Notes: generated from the letters alone by a model not told the origin. Shown: positions 14,401 to 30,000, numbered from the stretch's first letter. The stretch: 64,000 bases of DNA from Mixophyes australis (GCA_036250195.1 JAVHZZ010000003.1:296699565-296763564), one strand, 5' to 3'. A program made the numbers and translations.

Positions 14401-17400
14401 CTGCGCCTGCTCCTCCAGACACAACAACTAAAGAAGTTTTAACAGTAAATGCTGTCAATGTAGACCGAACAGCTGATAGCAGAGGCAAGAAAGTATCACC
14501 GGAATTGCAGAGGCCCAGTCATGGGATCTCTGTGGTTTTGCTTGCTGGAAAATAGTAGTTGTGGAGCTTATTTATTAAAGAGAAACAAGAAGCAGAAAGT
14601 TCCCTAGTTATATAACAACATGTGTAAAAAGAGAGAACACAAGGCATAACATACAGTTAAAAAGACAATGCAAGGGGGGGAAAACAAGATAGCACAAGGG
14701 GTGATAAATGAAACAAGTATTAGTTCCTTATCAGGAGGAAAATCAATACAGGTCTTCCACTTTCAATGGTAAAAAAAAATACCGCTTTCCACTACTCCTT
14801 ATGAGTTAATTCATTATTTGTACAAACTTATTTTGCTAATTTATCCCTTTAATGTAATTTAATATGCCAATTCAGCCCTTAAATTACTGAAAAAAATATT
14901 TATACATGTTCTGTGGCTGATTAGAACAAACATGTATACTATGTTTTAAATAGCCACAGAACTTGTATAATATACATGTTTCTGTAATTCAGAGGGGAGA
15001 ATTCAACTGGCCGTGATGTCCAGCTGCGCACATATTGCTCTATGGGATGCGAGGGAAAATGAGAGGACTTTCAAGTAAAAACTCTGACATGATCTGTCCC
15101 CACAAAATTATGCAAAATCATTTTTTTACATTTTGCTTGCAAATCTTGATTGCTTTTGATTCACAGGATACCATCTTTATTTCACCCTGCCGACTTCCTA
15201 TGAGTTATCTGCCATGTATGTACATCAAGAAGCAAAACTCAGTGAATGAAGATAGGGTAAGGGAATAAAAGTTAAAATGTACAGCTTTCATTTCTTGAAT
15301 TGGGAATGGTTGCCGCACAGAGAACGGAGGAGAAGAGAAAAGGTGGCACTCAGAAAATGTGGGATAATATGATTTGGGTCACTATTGTGGCCTAATATCA
15401 ACTGGGAGCACTATTGTGGCATAATATCATCTGGGGCACTATTGTGGCTTAATATCAACTGGGGCACTATTGTGGCTTAATATCAACTTGGGGCACTACT
15501 GTGTGGTAAAATATGATTTTGGGGCACTACTGTGTGGTATAATATGATTTTGGGGCACAACTGTGTGGTATAATATGATTTTGGGGCACAACTGTGTGGT
15601 ATAATATGATTTTGGGACACTACTGTTTGGTAAAATATGATTTGGGGGCACTACTGTGTGGCATAATATGATTTTGGGGTACTACTGTGTGGCATAATAT
15701 GATTTTGGGGCACTACTGTGTTGCATAATAACAATTGGGGGCATGTACTCAGGCATGAGGGAAGAAGGAGAATGTTAATATAATGTGGGAGGTAAGCTAT
15801 TAATTTAATGGTGGAGTTTAGGTGGGGGATAATTATTTAATTTGTGCTATTTTATTTGTGGGGTGATTTAATATTAGGGCCTAGCAATTTAAGATGGGGT
15901 GATTGGACCTTATATTTAATGCTGGGGTTGTTTGGAGGGAGGGAAATAGGTTTATTTTATCATTAGCAGCAGCTATTTATATTAAATGTGAATACTAGTA
16001 TTTTAATGTTGGGGTTGGAGGGAGGCCTAATTATAAAACATGGATTGTATTGATTAAACACCAGGGCTGGTTGGAGTTTTCTAAATTACATGTACCCATT
16101 TTTTTTCCAAATAGGGCCTTCAACATTCCAGTATCCAGACAAGCAGCAACTGAACTAAAGACACCAGCAGCCACAGGTGGTGAAAGTAACAAGACAGGTA
16201 GGAGAGAGCAGGACAGTCTGCCAACTGTCCTGAATCTGGTGGGGAAGTCCCGAATTTTGGTGACTGTCTCGTTTAGTGAGATTTGGTCCGACTACAAGGA
16301 CAGTTGGGAGGTATGTCCCACTTTACACTGTACCGCTTGTGAAGGCAGAGCTGCGTGCAACTTACAGTATTGCACAAAGTATTGCCTGTGTAATTGTTTT
16401 AACACTTGTCTAAAATGATAGTCATGTTACAAAATAGGGGCTCCCTGTTTTAAATGCCCCAGGCCCCCCAAGCGTTAATCCAGCTCTGGTTAACAGGAGG
16501 GAGCAGATAGCTGCTCCAAGTCTCTGGATAGGACACAGACTGCAGACTATTGTACAACGTGTTTAGTGATGTGGGGTTGGCTGAGTACATTTGCTCTTTT
16601 TTGATCATTCCAGGTTTATCGCTTGGTGCTAAATTTTCATCTTACCACCTTTAGGCATGGGACAATAATAAATATTTATCCTTGTCATCACTCTGAGGAT
16701 GACTATCACATCACAGTACTACTGTCTCATCATGCTCATCCTCAAACTGCTGTGAATAATCACTGTTACTTAATTGTAACTTCAGGTGAACTTTGCTTTC
16801 ACTGCTGCTGCAGCCCTACATATTGTCCACAAAGTGCGCTAATTTATAACTAAATAAAGCTCTGTGTCACAATTTCAGGCAATGGTAGAGATTGATAAGT
16901 TCATTATTATCTGAACTGACCTAGATTGGGATGTGTAGGGAGGGGGCAGTCATTCTTTGTGAATGGACACATGTTTTTAAAACCACAGGTTTAGCATAAA
17001 CAAAGATTTTATTGGGGGGGGGGTACTCTTTTTTTTTTTCATGCACATTGTCATTTTCTATTAAGTTACTGACAGTTTATACAAATTAATAATAATTTTT
17101 GGGATTTACCAGTACAATAATATCAGGTAAAGTCCATTAACAGACTGACTAGTAACAGTGCAAATATGTTTTTATTTTACTTTTTGCTCCAGTCAGTGTC
17201 TTGCAAAAGAATATAACCATTGAGAGGACAGTGCATTGCCTGAGTATATGCATACCAAAATAGTGAGTGATGGTAATGGCCAGTGAAGGAAAAAATGTTG
17301 TTTTTTTATCACCAGTCAGTATATTGTAAAGAATACACCAGTTAAAAGAGGACAATGTATTTGATGAGAATTTGTACACTTAAGAGAGCTAATGGCACTA

Positions 17401-19654
17401 ATGGTGAGAAAAATGTGTTTTTTGTGCTAATCAGTGCGCTGTGCAAAAAAAACACAGTAGTAGCAAATGATGTATTACCTGGGTATTTAAGCACATATGT
17501 GGATAATGACAAGTACAATAACAATGGGATTTTGATCTATTACAGTACTAAATAAAACAGACAAATTGTGAATTTGAGCATATGGAAGATTTGTTCAACA
17601 GAAAAAACCCTACACAAATTTATTGGACTCCAATAGATTGTGTGTTACTATACGATTTACTAAGAAGGATGTAAAATAAAAAATAGGCATATAAGGTAAT
17701 TCTGCCATATGTCAGAGACCATGTGCCCTTTATAAGTTATTGCACATGTCACAAGTCCCAAACACAAATAGTAGCAATCATAGATATTTTCCCCTAGAAC
17801 AATTCAAGAAGAATTTTGGGCGAATCTAGAATGAAGGCATTGTACTATTGTCTGAGTAAATTTACCCATCTCTACAAATAGCACAATGAAAAAACAAATA
17901 TCCTTAAAAGGGGTTTTTCAGAAACTCAGACCACCACTCATGGGGTTAATTTTTTAAACCAATGGCTTTATATAGAAACTGTTGCTATATAATTGTATTA
18001 AATCCCGAATAGGTATGCAGAATATATGTTCAACTATATTAGAACCCAATTGACACAACAAAACATTTTTTTTTTTTTTACATACAACTGTTAGCAATGA
18101 GTTTCCACTGCTGTTGCCTAGAAACTGAATTTTGTCTACCTGTCTTACAAGTAAACACGTCTCATGTCTCAGCTTCTCGGCACCGCATAGCTACTTTTAA
18201 GATCTTATGTTTAATTGCTCGGCTCCCGTTGTGCCACATCATATTAAGAAGCGAGCAGATAAATCTGACAATTCACAGAAAAACTGTACTGCAGGAAGAT
18301 GAGAGATGCTACTTGAGATAAACTGACAAAAAAATCCTTCATAAAACCACAAAATAGAATAAAATATTTAAGTTTTATAAGAAAATGACATTTATTGTGG
18401 AGAACTGATATATCATTCCACTGTATAGTCATGTAATTGTAATTAGTTGCCACTTAAAAAGAAACCCTGATTAAAGTTTTGCCATGCCCAGGCCTACCCT
18501 AAATGGTTGCACACATCCATCCCAGAAGGAATGAATCAATGAAGTGTGGCCTTGGTGCAGGCTGAACCTCGTAAAAACACTGTGTATGAGATGCAACAAT
18601 TCTACCAACTGTATAAAAGAAATAAAGTAAATAGGTCTAATGTGAATCCAACAAATCCTGCTGTAGAGAGATTGATTGCAAGACTGATATTATAGCAGTA
18701 TGGATCTTCTCAGTTCAAGGTCCAGGTCAGTCCAAGCATTGGGGCTGATTCAGAGATGGTAAGCGGAATTTACATTAATTAAAAAAAAACGCAATTGCGA
18801 CCATATGCATAGTGGCAACTATGTTAAGGTCTGTGCTGGTCAGCAACTGTAGCATATGTGTCTGGCTTACGCCAGGCATATATCACATACACTTATGCCC
18901 CACTATGTTTTTAACCATTTATTTTTATTGCACCAAACACATTTGTTATTAGGCATCAATAAAACTGCTAAAACCTCTCTAATACAGCAGAAACAACTGC
19001 CCGACTGTATAAAAAAAACCCTTGTTCTTAAAAATGCAAAAAAAGCATAATATATGCCCGAGTGAAGAATTAATCACCAGTCAGTGTAAGCAGAGCATTC
19101 ACAAACAGTCAAGCACAAGCTGCTCACTATTTGTTATCATCCGCTATTTGTACTTGCTCCTACAACCCGCAAATGATATGGCGTGCTCGGGCGCAAATGC
19201 TTCTTTGTCCCCGACTACATCTATTCTCAATTGCACAAACATGCTCATAATATAATCAGTCAATGTTAGTAGAACGCCCTTCCCCGTCTATCCGAGTAGG
19301 CGTAAGTGGCTGTATCACGCGAATCTGAAGGGGCGTTATTGCTTTCTGTGCATGCATAGAGTGATTTTATGCAAGATACGATAACCAATCTGGTGTAGTA
19401 CTCACTCTACTCACTCAATCAGCATTCTGTACTGCTAGTCAAATGATAGACATTCTGAACAAGCTTGTTATACAGTATTTTGTAAATTATTTTCTATTAG
19501 TTTTACCTGGTTTTCTGGCACACCAATATTTCCTATACAAGATTTTTCTCCAGTATGCTTGAAGTTTAGTTGCTGCAGTTTCTTCAAGACAGGTAGCAGT
19601 TTTATTTTGCCAAGAAGAAGGTACTTCAGATCTTGAGTCTTTAATTAAAAAGAA

Positions 19655-19697
<43 letters not shown>

Positions 19698-22600
19698 GTA
19701 TATATATATGTATATACACACACACAACTGCAACTGCACTTCTGTATTTTCAGTAAGACACATGATATTTGCAACCTTAAATATAGCACATAGCTACATA
19801 ACGTATTATTGTAGTTACAAGGCACATACTTTGCACCTGTCTTGTGCCGATATATCATTTACACTATACTTACCAACTTTTCACTCTTCCCTCCGGGAGA
19901 TCCTGGAGAGGAGGTGAAATGTGAGGACGGAAGGGAGTGGTCACATCGAATCATGTCACTTTTAACCCGCTTCCCATGATATAATGATGAAATTCACCAC
20001 AAATCGCGTCATTGAGGCTCCCCTCCTGCCCACTTTACTAGGAAATGGGCAGGATGCAGGAGAATGTCCTGTTCTCCCGGGAGTCAGGGAGACAGAGTGG
20101 TGGTTGGTGGCTGGCCCCTCTTCTGGTACCAGCTACCTTCCTCCATTTGCCTGTAGACCTTATGATCATTCCCTTCTTCCTTCCCCCTATGAGTGGTCTC
20201 CTCCAGTGAGTGGTGGGATTTCTTATAATGTGGAGGTGAGGTAGGCTATTCAATTAATGGTGAAGTGTAGGTGGTGGCTAACTATTTAATGGGTGCTATT
20301 TTATTTGTGGGGTGATGGTGGGGCAATTTAATTTATTGGTGGGGCTATTTTATTTAATAGTAGGGCTTATTAAATTTAAGATGGGGTGATGGGACCTGTA
20401 ATTTATTCCTGGCATGGTATGGGGGCTATTAATTGAATGTGAGACTGTCTGGGGAGAATCTATTTATTAAATATGAATTATTTAATGGCAGTGATAGATG
20501 CAGGAAATAGGCATATTTACTAAATGTAAATGCTATTCATTTATTGCCAGAGAAGGGGGGGGGGGGGGAAGCTCTACTGTAAATTGGGTGGAAGGTAGGC
20601 TATTAATTTAATTGTGGGTTGTGGATCGCAGCTAATTATTTAATGGTGGGTGCTATTAATTTATTTGTGGGGGGATGGTGGGCCTATTTAATTTAGAAGG
20701 GGCCCGGTTAATTTAAAGGGAGGTGATGGGACCTTTAATTTAATGATGTGGTGGTTTGGGCCTATTAATTGAATGTGGGGTTGAGTTTGGGGAGAAGAGC
20801 TATTTATTAAATGTTAATATCAATTACTTTAATGCTGTGGATGGTTTTGGGAAATGGTTATATTTATTAAATGCAAATGTAATTAATTGATTGCTGTGGC
20901 CATTTGGAGGGAGGGAAATATCTGTATTAAATAAATGGGAATACTATTAATTTAAAAATGGGGCTGGTTGGAGTAAAATAGGTTGATTTATTAAATGTGT
21001 TTACTATTAATTTAACGCAAGTGCTGGTTGGAGGGAAATAGATCTATTTAACAAATGTGAATACTATTATTTTAATGTTGGGGCTGAATGAAGGCCTAAT
21101 TATTAAATGTGGTTGTTACTGATTTTTTTATGCCAGGGCTGGTTGGCGTTTTATAAGTGTCATGTACAGACTTTTTTTTCCAAATAGGACCCCCAACATT
21201 CCAGGATCCAGACAATGCAGCAACTGAGCTAAAGACACCAGCATCCACAGGTGGTGAAAGTGACAAGGACAGGTAGCAAGCAGGACAGTCTGCCAACTGT
21301 CTTAATTGTGGTCCATGCAGTCCTGAATTTGAGTGAATGTTGCTTAGTCGGGATTTGTCCTGTTCTCTTTTTTGCGGTGCAAATAGATATTAATATTTTT
21401 AGCACTACTAATCTACAAGATCTTCAACTTGTCTTAAGAACTATGTCACTTTTCTTATAGATTTGTATCAATCGTAATTAGCAAGTACCTTTATTATCAG
21501 CAGTATTTTATTTCACTTCAGAACTGCTTATTAACTATAATTGTATGAGTTCCTATAGAACACAGAGTATAATAGCTACAGTATAGTTTTCTAGTTCGTT
21601 TGAAAGCAAACTTCAAATTGAGAAACAAAAAACTGATAGTCTACAAGATAATTGTAGACTAACTTGTTGCCAGACCATAGCCAGAGTATAAAAGAAAATT
21701 GGTTTCCCTGTGGTATCATGCAGGCTGATAGAAAAATGCGGTCTGTACAAGTCTGGAAAGTTTGTGATGTACTGACGGTTCTAAAATTTTGCATGAAGCA
21801 GAATGCACAAATTAACAATGCACTGACAAATTGTATAACACTACAGCATATGATGTTAATATGATTTAACTACTTAGTTTGCAAATTAGCTATGTAAGCT
21901 AAAAATCCAGTCTTCAGTTTTTAATCATTAATATGACTTTACTGACATTACCAAAGTTGGTATCTTTTTATCAAGTTAATAGCAAAACTTTTTATCCAGT
22001 CTAGCAATATTTAACCAGGAGACGTATTTACCTGCTACACTTTGACAAACTTCCATTTATTTATTGACAAACATTTAAATGTATAGTGCATATTTTTACA
22101 GTACATCATATGTAAGCACATGGAGATAAAACATATGTAATTCTTAAAGTGATATTAAAGCAATGTGTCATTGCACTCTCTGAGTCATGATCTCCTGTGT
22201 GATTTATTTTATCCATGCTTATAACAGCTTTTGTTGAAAGAAGAGATGCATTTAATCCTACATATCATTATGCCTTTCTGAGGAAATTCTTATCTGCTTA
22301 GCCAGGATTACATTTCAAATGCTTTGTATATGGAGATACCTTGCATAAATTTAGATTCTTCGGATAAAACGGCAGAGAAATCCAATGTGAAAGCTCTGAA
22401 CGCAAACTCCAAGTCATGTGTCACTTTGTTCCCCATAGCTTCAGTCATAAGAAGCCACAAAGCAAAGTTAAAGGTCTGGAATTAAAAGTACAACTTAGAT
22501 AAAATAAAATTACAGTAATTGGGCAAGAAATTATATACTTTATATGGCAGAAATGTCATAATAGAATGTCCTCTAGAATGTCTTCTAGAATGTCTCACAG

Positions 22601-25600
22601 GCAGGGTCTTCTCTACCTATTGTCCCACATCTGTCCACTGTTGACTCCCTTGTTTTTCCTATTATGTGCGAGTCCCTATAGCGTTACTCACACTCACCTG
22701 TGCTACTTATGCGTATTACCCCAGCTATTTGTCACTTGCTTCTGTATGCGGTGCTAAGGAATATGTGGCATCTTATAAATAAATAATAATAATAATAATA
22801 ACAATAATATTAATAATAATGCCATAGTGAAGTAAGGTTCCACCTCTTTTATGGCAATTTTATGACCTCAATTTTTTTACATATTTCACCCGGAACAGAG
22901 CATGTCGCCAGCAATAGGGCTTTTCATTCTCTGATAAATATACATCTTACAAGGAACAGCACCACCCACTTTCAAAGATCTCACCATTGTAGATCCCAGT
23001 CACATATTGCAGATATTGCAAAACTTATTTAAAGGACAGCTATCATCAAGTTAAAGTTAATTATTTCATAAACTAGCAGTAATTTCAAATTCGTTCACTT
23101 TTACAGTTGGCCTTTTTCAATAATTATCTTTCATTTTGAGCCAAGACAATTGTATATTATCTCACCTCTCCCTCTCCATCAGACTTACTGACACAGTCAG
23201 GGTTGCCATATAGCATAACCAACCAGTGATGTTATTGGCTGAAAGATATCTGTGTTCAAAAGCATCAGCATCACTATCTTAGTGCTTCTCTGCACATGGT
23301 TTAACAGAAGCATGCAAATTCAATGTGCTGTCTCATTCTTAAATTATCTACAGGGGCAGAGACGTGACAAAATTTGGGGAGCTCCTTTGCTGTACTCACA
23401 AAGGAAAAATGGACGTCCACAGACTCATAATTAAAGCAGGACAGTCTCAACTACCAACTAGCTTGTGGGTTTGAAAATGCCAACAAATGGTTGAACCCAG
23501 TGAACTAGCCTGATCAAATTAATTTTCTCCTCCAATTTGTGTAGATGATGGGTCCACTTTAAGCAAGACAACTATGTAAAACATATCGGACAAAATTCCC
23601 AACTGGAAACATGGAAAAATCAGCCCATGCTCTATAAGTGACAAAACCACGCCCGTATGTATCCAAAACAGCAGCATCCACAACATCCTTAAGCTGTCAC
23701 AAATTTGGACTATTGGTAGCTATGTGTAAAAACCGGTCATTCAAATATCATTATATCAATAATGGAGCTAGACACCTATTATACGTTTCTATAGAAAGGC
23801 TCGGCAGTTGAACTAACAAAACACAAAATGTTGAAGTCTGGAAATGTTCTATAATTATGGCCTGTCGCTCTTGACTTTGGAGCTCAAATCCTGTGAGGAA
23901 ACCAAGCTTCACAACACAATATATCTTACAGAACAAAAGAGTTGAACATTTATTGTGAAAAATGTATTTCAGAAAGCAAATATTCCCACTTTTCTGCCCC
24001 AGGCCTGAAGTATTTTCACAGATGTTCTTTATGGCAAGTTTTAATGAAAAAAATAAGCTAAATATATTTACCTTGAAATGTTCTTTGGCTAAGTGTTTTG
24101 CTTTTATTTGCTGTGGATAGTGTGCTAGTTCCAAGTCTTTAAAAGTCTTCGGTAATTCATTCCTATTGCTAAAATTATTCATCACTTTCAAAACAGCTCT
24201 TACTATATCTGTAGCACGGTCCATAAATCTATAGCTTTCCTATGTAATAAAACACAGGTAGAGGGAAATCAAACGACATATTCCTTTATTATAGGGATAT
24301 TTTATTTAAACATAATAAAAATATTTTATATTACATATTTAAAAGCAGTACAAGAAAAAAAATAAGCATTCTGTCCAGTCTGAGGCCATTTATAAGCACT
24401 TGGGACCCAGAAAATAGAGTGGCTATTAATTAAGTACAGGACCTGGTCTTTACACTGAATGTTAAGTCAAACCACAAGCAGCCAGGTCACAATAGAGTAG
24501 AACCTATCAAAAGCAAAGAGATAGCACGAGAACATAGCACTACATGAATGCTCATGGGTCACTGAGTTGGGTGTAGTACAAGTGATCGGTGCTGTAAACA
24601 CCGACACTCTTTAATACTCCATAATTATTCCTATACTGAACAGAGCGACAAAGAAAAAATAACTACTTACTAGTAAAAAGACAGAGAGTAAATCCGAAGA
24701 CAGGAGATCGCGACTGTTGTAAATGACGTTGCCTACAGCTGCGACTTACAAAGTTCCGAAATTTAAAGCAGCAATGCACAGAACCAGGTAAGTATTAAGT
24801 TGACATTACCAGGTAGGGGTAGGGGTTAGGACTTAAGGTTAAGATATACAAATATAAAAAGAAATAAAGTTGGTTGCGCATCACTATATATGTTTTAGTG
24901 AAAGTTTATAGAATATAATCGAAAAGTAAATTGTCATTGCCATTTAAAAGATAAGACACACACATACACACACACACACATACTTGTTTTTATTGCATTG
25001 TGATGACCCATGTCTGGAACATGGCACATAGGGACACCCCTTTCCTAATACCCTGTCTACAGAACAATCATATGAGTATATTTAGAAGCTATTTGTAACC
25101 AGAGTTACTACTCGATATTTTCAGCTTGTCTTTGATAAAAGAATTGACACAGACTGCATGGTCGGCAAGGCTTCATATATTCCAGTTGTCTGAGGACATC
25201 CATGCACCCATATACACAGACACCTAGCCATGGCTAGTCAAACAGATTACAGTCATAGTCAACCACTGCATATCATTTCAACTAACTTTTGTTTTTCTTT
25301 ACAGCTGCTATACAGTTCTTCCTGTAGAATTTCACAGCTAACCAGTTTAGATCTTTCAGTGCTGATGGTTCATCCATGACACATGCAAAGCAATTCCAGG
25401 TACCCTGCATGACTGAATAAACTTAATCACGTGCTTCTCCATAGTGTGGATGTCATCTCTGCACCAGGTTTTTTTCTGCTTTTCTTTATGACCTGAAAGG
25501 AAGCAGTCTGCCAATTCTGTGTTGTTTAGGATGAGAACCATTGAAAGCAACATGATTTCAAAGCTTTGTGGAAGACACTATTTGGGGATTTTTATCTCCA

Positions 25601-26974
25601 CACTGTCGGGCATAGAGGCATATGCAATCAGAGCCTCTGAAATGTCAAAATACAGATGAAATGGCAAACATATAGAAAGTTTTGGTAGCTATCCCTATTC
25701 TTCACGCTTCTTTGTAAGAAGTTCCATTGCACTTTGCGTTGCTGGTCAACTTTTCTCCTTAGTTTTCTCCGGATTTCAATCAGTGTGTAGTGCCGGCAGA
25801 GCTTCTTCTCAAGCTCGGAAAGCACTTGGGTAACATCTTTGTAAAGATCCGAAGTATCTCTTGAAGAGAAGTTAGTCAACAACATCTTGCAAACTTCCCC
25901 TTTCCTTCTTCGATTGAATAAAATCATCTGTGCCAGGGTGTGCAAGTATGCTCAATTGTTAAGTGAAGGCTCAGTGGAAAAATTGCTTTGGTACGTTTGC
26001 TGCATCTTTTTCACATCTTTAGCGAAAGATGAGAGCTGAGGAGGGTTCCATGTTGAGAGTTTTCAAGGCAGCCAATGAGATATGCTTTTTTCATTTTGTC
26101 TCATAGATGAGGTTTGCTTCCTGAAGTAAAATTCTACCTATGTATCAAATTTTTGAAAAAATAATCCCTGCTGCCTTGTTCACCTGAATTTTGGGAATCC
26201 TTCCTCTTGGGGTCCCTTCCAGTGTGTTGTTGAAGTCCCTAAGAGATATGGGCCCCCACAAAGGAGGGTACGATCTGGGAGTAGGCAGCAGAAAAGAGCT
26301 ATGCTGGACCTTATACCCTGACTGAAAAAACCCAGCAATGTAATTGTTGCCATGAGGACTTTGAGTATTCGGTGCCAGATATGCCCTGTTAATGGGGGCA
26401 GGAGGCGGAGCGGTCTACTTACAAATCAGGCCATTCATTACAGATGCCCAATTTCATCAAGGACCCCAACAGTACAGAGGAATATGTCCCAGATAAATGA
26501 CCTCAAAATTCAGGTAACATGGAACAAGATAATGGGGATTACTTTTTAAATATCTGGAAAAAAGTGAAATTATACTTTAAATATGTCAAATTCGCATTAC
26601 TTTGTAGGAGAGCATAGGAAACACAACATTTAAGGAGCAGACATTTTTATTTCCGTAAAAAAGTGGTGGCTCAAGCTACTTTACAAATACTGGTACTTTC
26701 ATGGGAACTTTTTACCCCAAGGACTATACACAGGACACGTGGTCACCCCCTAAGGTTAGAGGAGAAGAAATTTCACAACCAGCAAAGAAAGGGGTTCTTT
26801 ACAGTAAGGACAGTCAAGATATGGAATTCACTGCCAGGGAAGGTTGTGATGGCAGATTCAATAGATACGTTTAAGAGAGGGTTAGACAATTTTTTTGCGG
26901 AAAAGTGTATCCAGGGATACGACCGTTAACTAAAATGAAGGATAGTAGTGGATTACTTTATACTTTATATATAC

Positions 26975-27013
<39 letters not shown>

Positions 27014-30000
27014 AGTTCAATTAGGATCACCATATGTAAGGTGGTGATAACGCAGTCAACATGGGTGAGCTCTGAGATAGATACACATACATACATACAT
27101 ACATACATACACACACCTACATGATTAAGATTAAGACACACTTAGCAAGAAATGAACAAGCTACTGTACCTACACCTAGATTGTCATCTATTATATGTAC
27201 CATGTATAACATAATGTTATTGAAATTATTATATTATTGTATAAGTGAAGATTCTATTTCATACATACAGTATATATCTGCATTGTGAATATGAATATAT
27301 AATACAGGAGATATTATATATAGAACTCTGCAAAATACAGTAACTTAAGTTTAAAGGACTGAAGTAGGCGTGTCATTAGAGGAACAGAATATGAAAATAA
27401 CGTGCACGATTAAGGCTTAAACATGGGATCTTTTACAATATGTAAAGCCTACAAATAGTGTTCTTGTCTGTCTGGTATTCACCTGGAGGGTCCAGTTTTC
27501 AGATGCTCTGTTTAGCCAAGAAACAGGACAAAACACTTAATTGACTCTTAGCAGTTTTTTTGCTCCAGCTCTCTGTTGCTCAGCATGCCTATCACTGGGA
27601 TTTAGAGGTGACCAGTGGTGGGATTTTCTAGGCTGAGCAGAGTGAGGACTTAAGGAGAAACAGGTCACTGTACTAATGCGTGTCAGTATGTAATTGTACT
27701 GTGATTACTTGAATAGACATTACATTATACTGTAGTCACCAAAACAGTCTGCCTGTAATCTTTTTTACTCAGCATGTGCAGGAAGGAAAAGGGAATTTTA
27801 AGCTTAAATATTGGACTAACTGAAACAGGTCATGTTTTAAGGATTTTCCTGCATGAAAACATGTAATGATTACTGAGCAATTTGGTGAATTACCCTAATG
27901 AATGACAAATAGGACTTATTGGGATTACTTGAAAAGTAACATTGATGCCTGTTTCATGACTGCTATGTACTAAAAGCTAATGATGTCATGAGCCATAGGA
28001 CAAAAAAATTAAAATGAGTAAAGAATACTTAGCCCATGATACCCTTTAATATGCTAGACCAAATCCTATACATTTTCACTATTTATAATACAATGTTCCA
28101 GTCTATGTATGCCTTGCACATTGTGACCTAAGTTTGCACCACTTGTTAAGAATTCATATAATGTATATAAATGTACTATTAACCAGTCTTCATAAAACAT
28201 GTACATTGTTGTCTTCTTGTAAGAAGAAGTAAAAGACAATGAAAATATAATAAATCATTTAGTGACCTAGAAGTTCTTGTAGTTGCCAAGGGAATTTTTA
28301 CCTTGTCAAGATATGGCATAACAGTTTCCTCATCACCAAAGACAAATGGAACTGTACTACACAGGTGGATATGGTGCCCCAAGGGTGATCTTGCAGTGAA
28401 GCATAAGACATGACGCCTGCAATAAAGACACATAAAAAGTACTCAAAGTACTAAAAAACTGTTTCAAGAGACTTTTGACACATAACATTTATGTTTTAAA
28501 TAGCGAGTCTATGACATGATAAATATTCTGTAGTTCTCTATATTAGCATTTTTAAAGATGAAAATATATGCATTAGTTTTATACAAACTGTTGCCGACAA
28601 ATGTATTGTATGGGGACATTTATCAAGATAAAATAATAAAATAATAACAAAAAGGAAAATGATTAGGTGACTTAGCAAAATAACATCTTATTTCGATCAG
28701 AAAATAAGATAACACATTAGGGGGTAAATGTATGAAGCTCCAGGTTCTTCAACACTCACGAGTTCAGCGTCTTCAGCGCTTAAATTTAAAGCGGCGCTGC
28801 CTTGTAAAGGGAAACTTCCCTTTACAAAGCAGCGCCGCTTTAAATTTAAGCGCTAAAGACGCCGAACTCGCGGGTGTTGAAGAACCCGGAGCTTCATACA
28901 TTTACCCCTAGATCTTATTTTGGTCAGAAAAATAAATCTGTATATAAAAAGTATTGTAACAAAAAATCTTACTATTTAATTACTAAACTATTTTCAGCCA
29001 TCTAATATAATTGATCTGTACTAAGATAGACTTGTCATTTCCACATAAAATCGCATATGACTATTTTTATTTATAGGGCGCCACAAGGTGTCCGTGGCGC
29101 CGTACAGGGACAAAAACGAATTACAATACAAGGTGAGACAGCACAGTACAGTAAACATAAAGCACAGTAACTCAGTAAGCTCAATGCACAGCTAGCGAGG
29201 GCGGGGGGAGTATCCGAAAATGACGGGGCCCAAAAGGAGGGTGCGGAAGACAGGGAGACCCCCAGAGGGGGGAGGAGGGCAAAGTAGCTGGAGAGCAGAG
29301 TTAGAAGTGGTGGAAACAGGAGGAGAGATGGCCCTGCTCAGAGGAGCGTACAATCTAAGGGGAGGGGTGGACAGACGGAGAAACGCAGGGAAGAGAGGGA
29401 GAGTAGAGGGACGGAGGCAGGGAAGGGGAAAGAAGGGGGAGAGGCAGAGGATAGGTAGGTACTTAAGTGGGAGACTGGAAGGCTTTAAGAAAAAGGTGGG
29501 TTTTTAAAGCCCGTTTGAAACTGGACAGGTTAGGGGAAGTCCTGATGGAGGGAGGGAGCTTGTTCCAGTGGAGCGGGGCAGCGCGGGCAAAGTCTTGGAT
29601 ACGTGCATGGGAGGAGGTGATGAGGGGGGAAGGTAGGCGACGGTTATTGGCAGATCGGAGAGGACGGGATGGAGCATGAATAGATAGGAGTGTGGAGATG
29701 TAGGGTGCAGTGGCATTGGCGAGGGCCTTGTATGTAAGATTGAGGAGCTTGAACAGAGTTCTGTAGGGGAAGGGGAGCCAGTGGAGGGATTGGTAGAGGG
29801 GGAGACAGAAGAGGAGCGGCGAGAAAGAAAGATAAGCCTAGGGGCTGCGTTAAGTACAGATCGAAGGGGAGCGAGATGAGAGAGGGGGAGGCCAGTAAGG
29901 AGGAGGTTGCAGTAGTCCAAGTGGGAGATGATCAGAGAGTGAATAAGGCATTTGGTGGCATCTTGGGAGAGGAAGGGCCGGATGCGAGCGATGTTACGCA

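Larger units (their letters stand above)
13043..19506. other. ADGB intron with tandem and dispersed repeats
   Basis: Contains an unassigned GC-richer repeat-like block at about 13440-14220, a tandem array at 15370-15735, a long dispersed repeat at 15740-16320, and otherwise AT-rich DNA. At about 18738 a GGGGCTGATTCAG motif resembles one MITE end, but no partner end was found. Confidence 0.5.
24240..28301. other. ADGB intron
   Basis: Holds a CA microsatellite at about 24958-24981, a decayed recombinase-like element at 25330-26050, a non-LTR retrotransposon C-terminus at 26690-26930 and AT/CATA microsatellites at 26976-27112. The rest shows no gene. Confidence 0.6.

Noticed and set aside
18738..19420. 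MITE starting GGGGCTGATTCAG
   Set aside because: Only one possible end was seen. No inverted partner or target duplication could be found.
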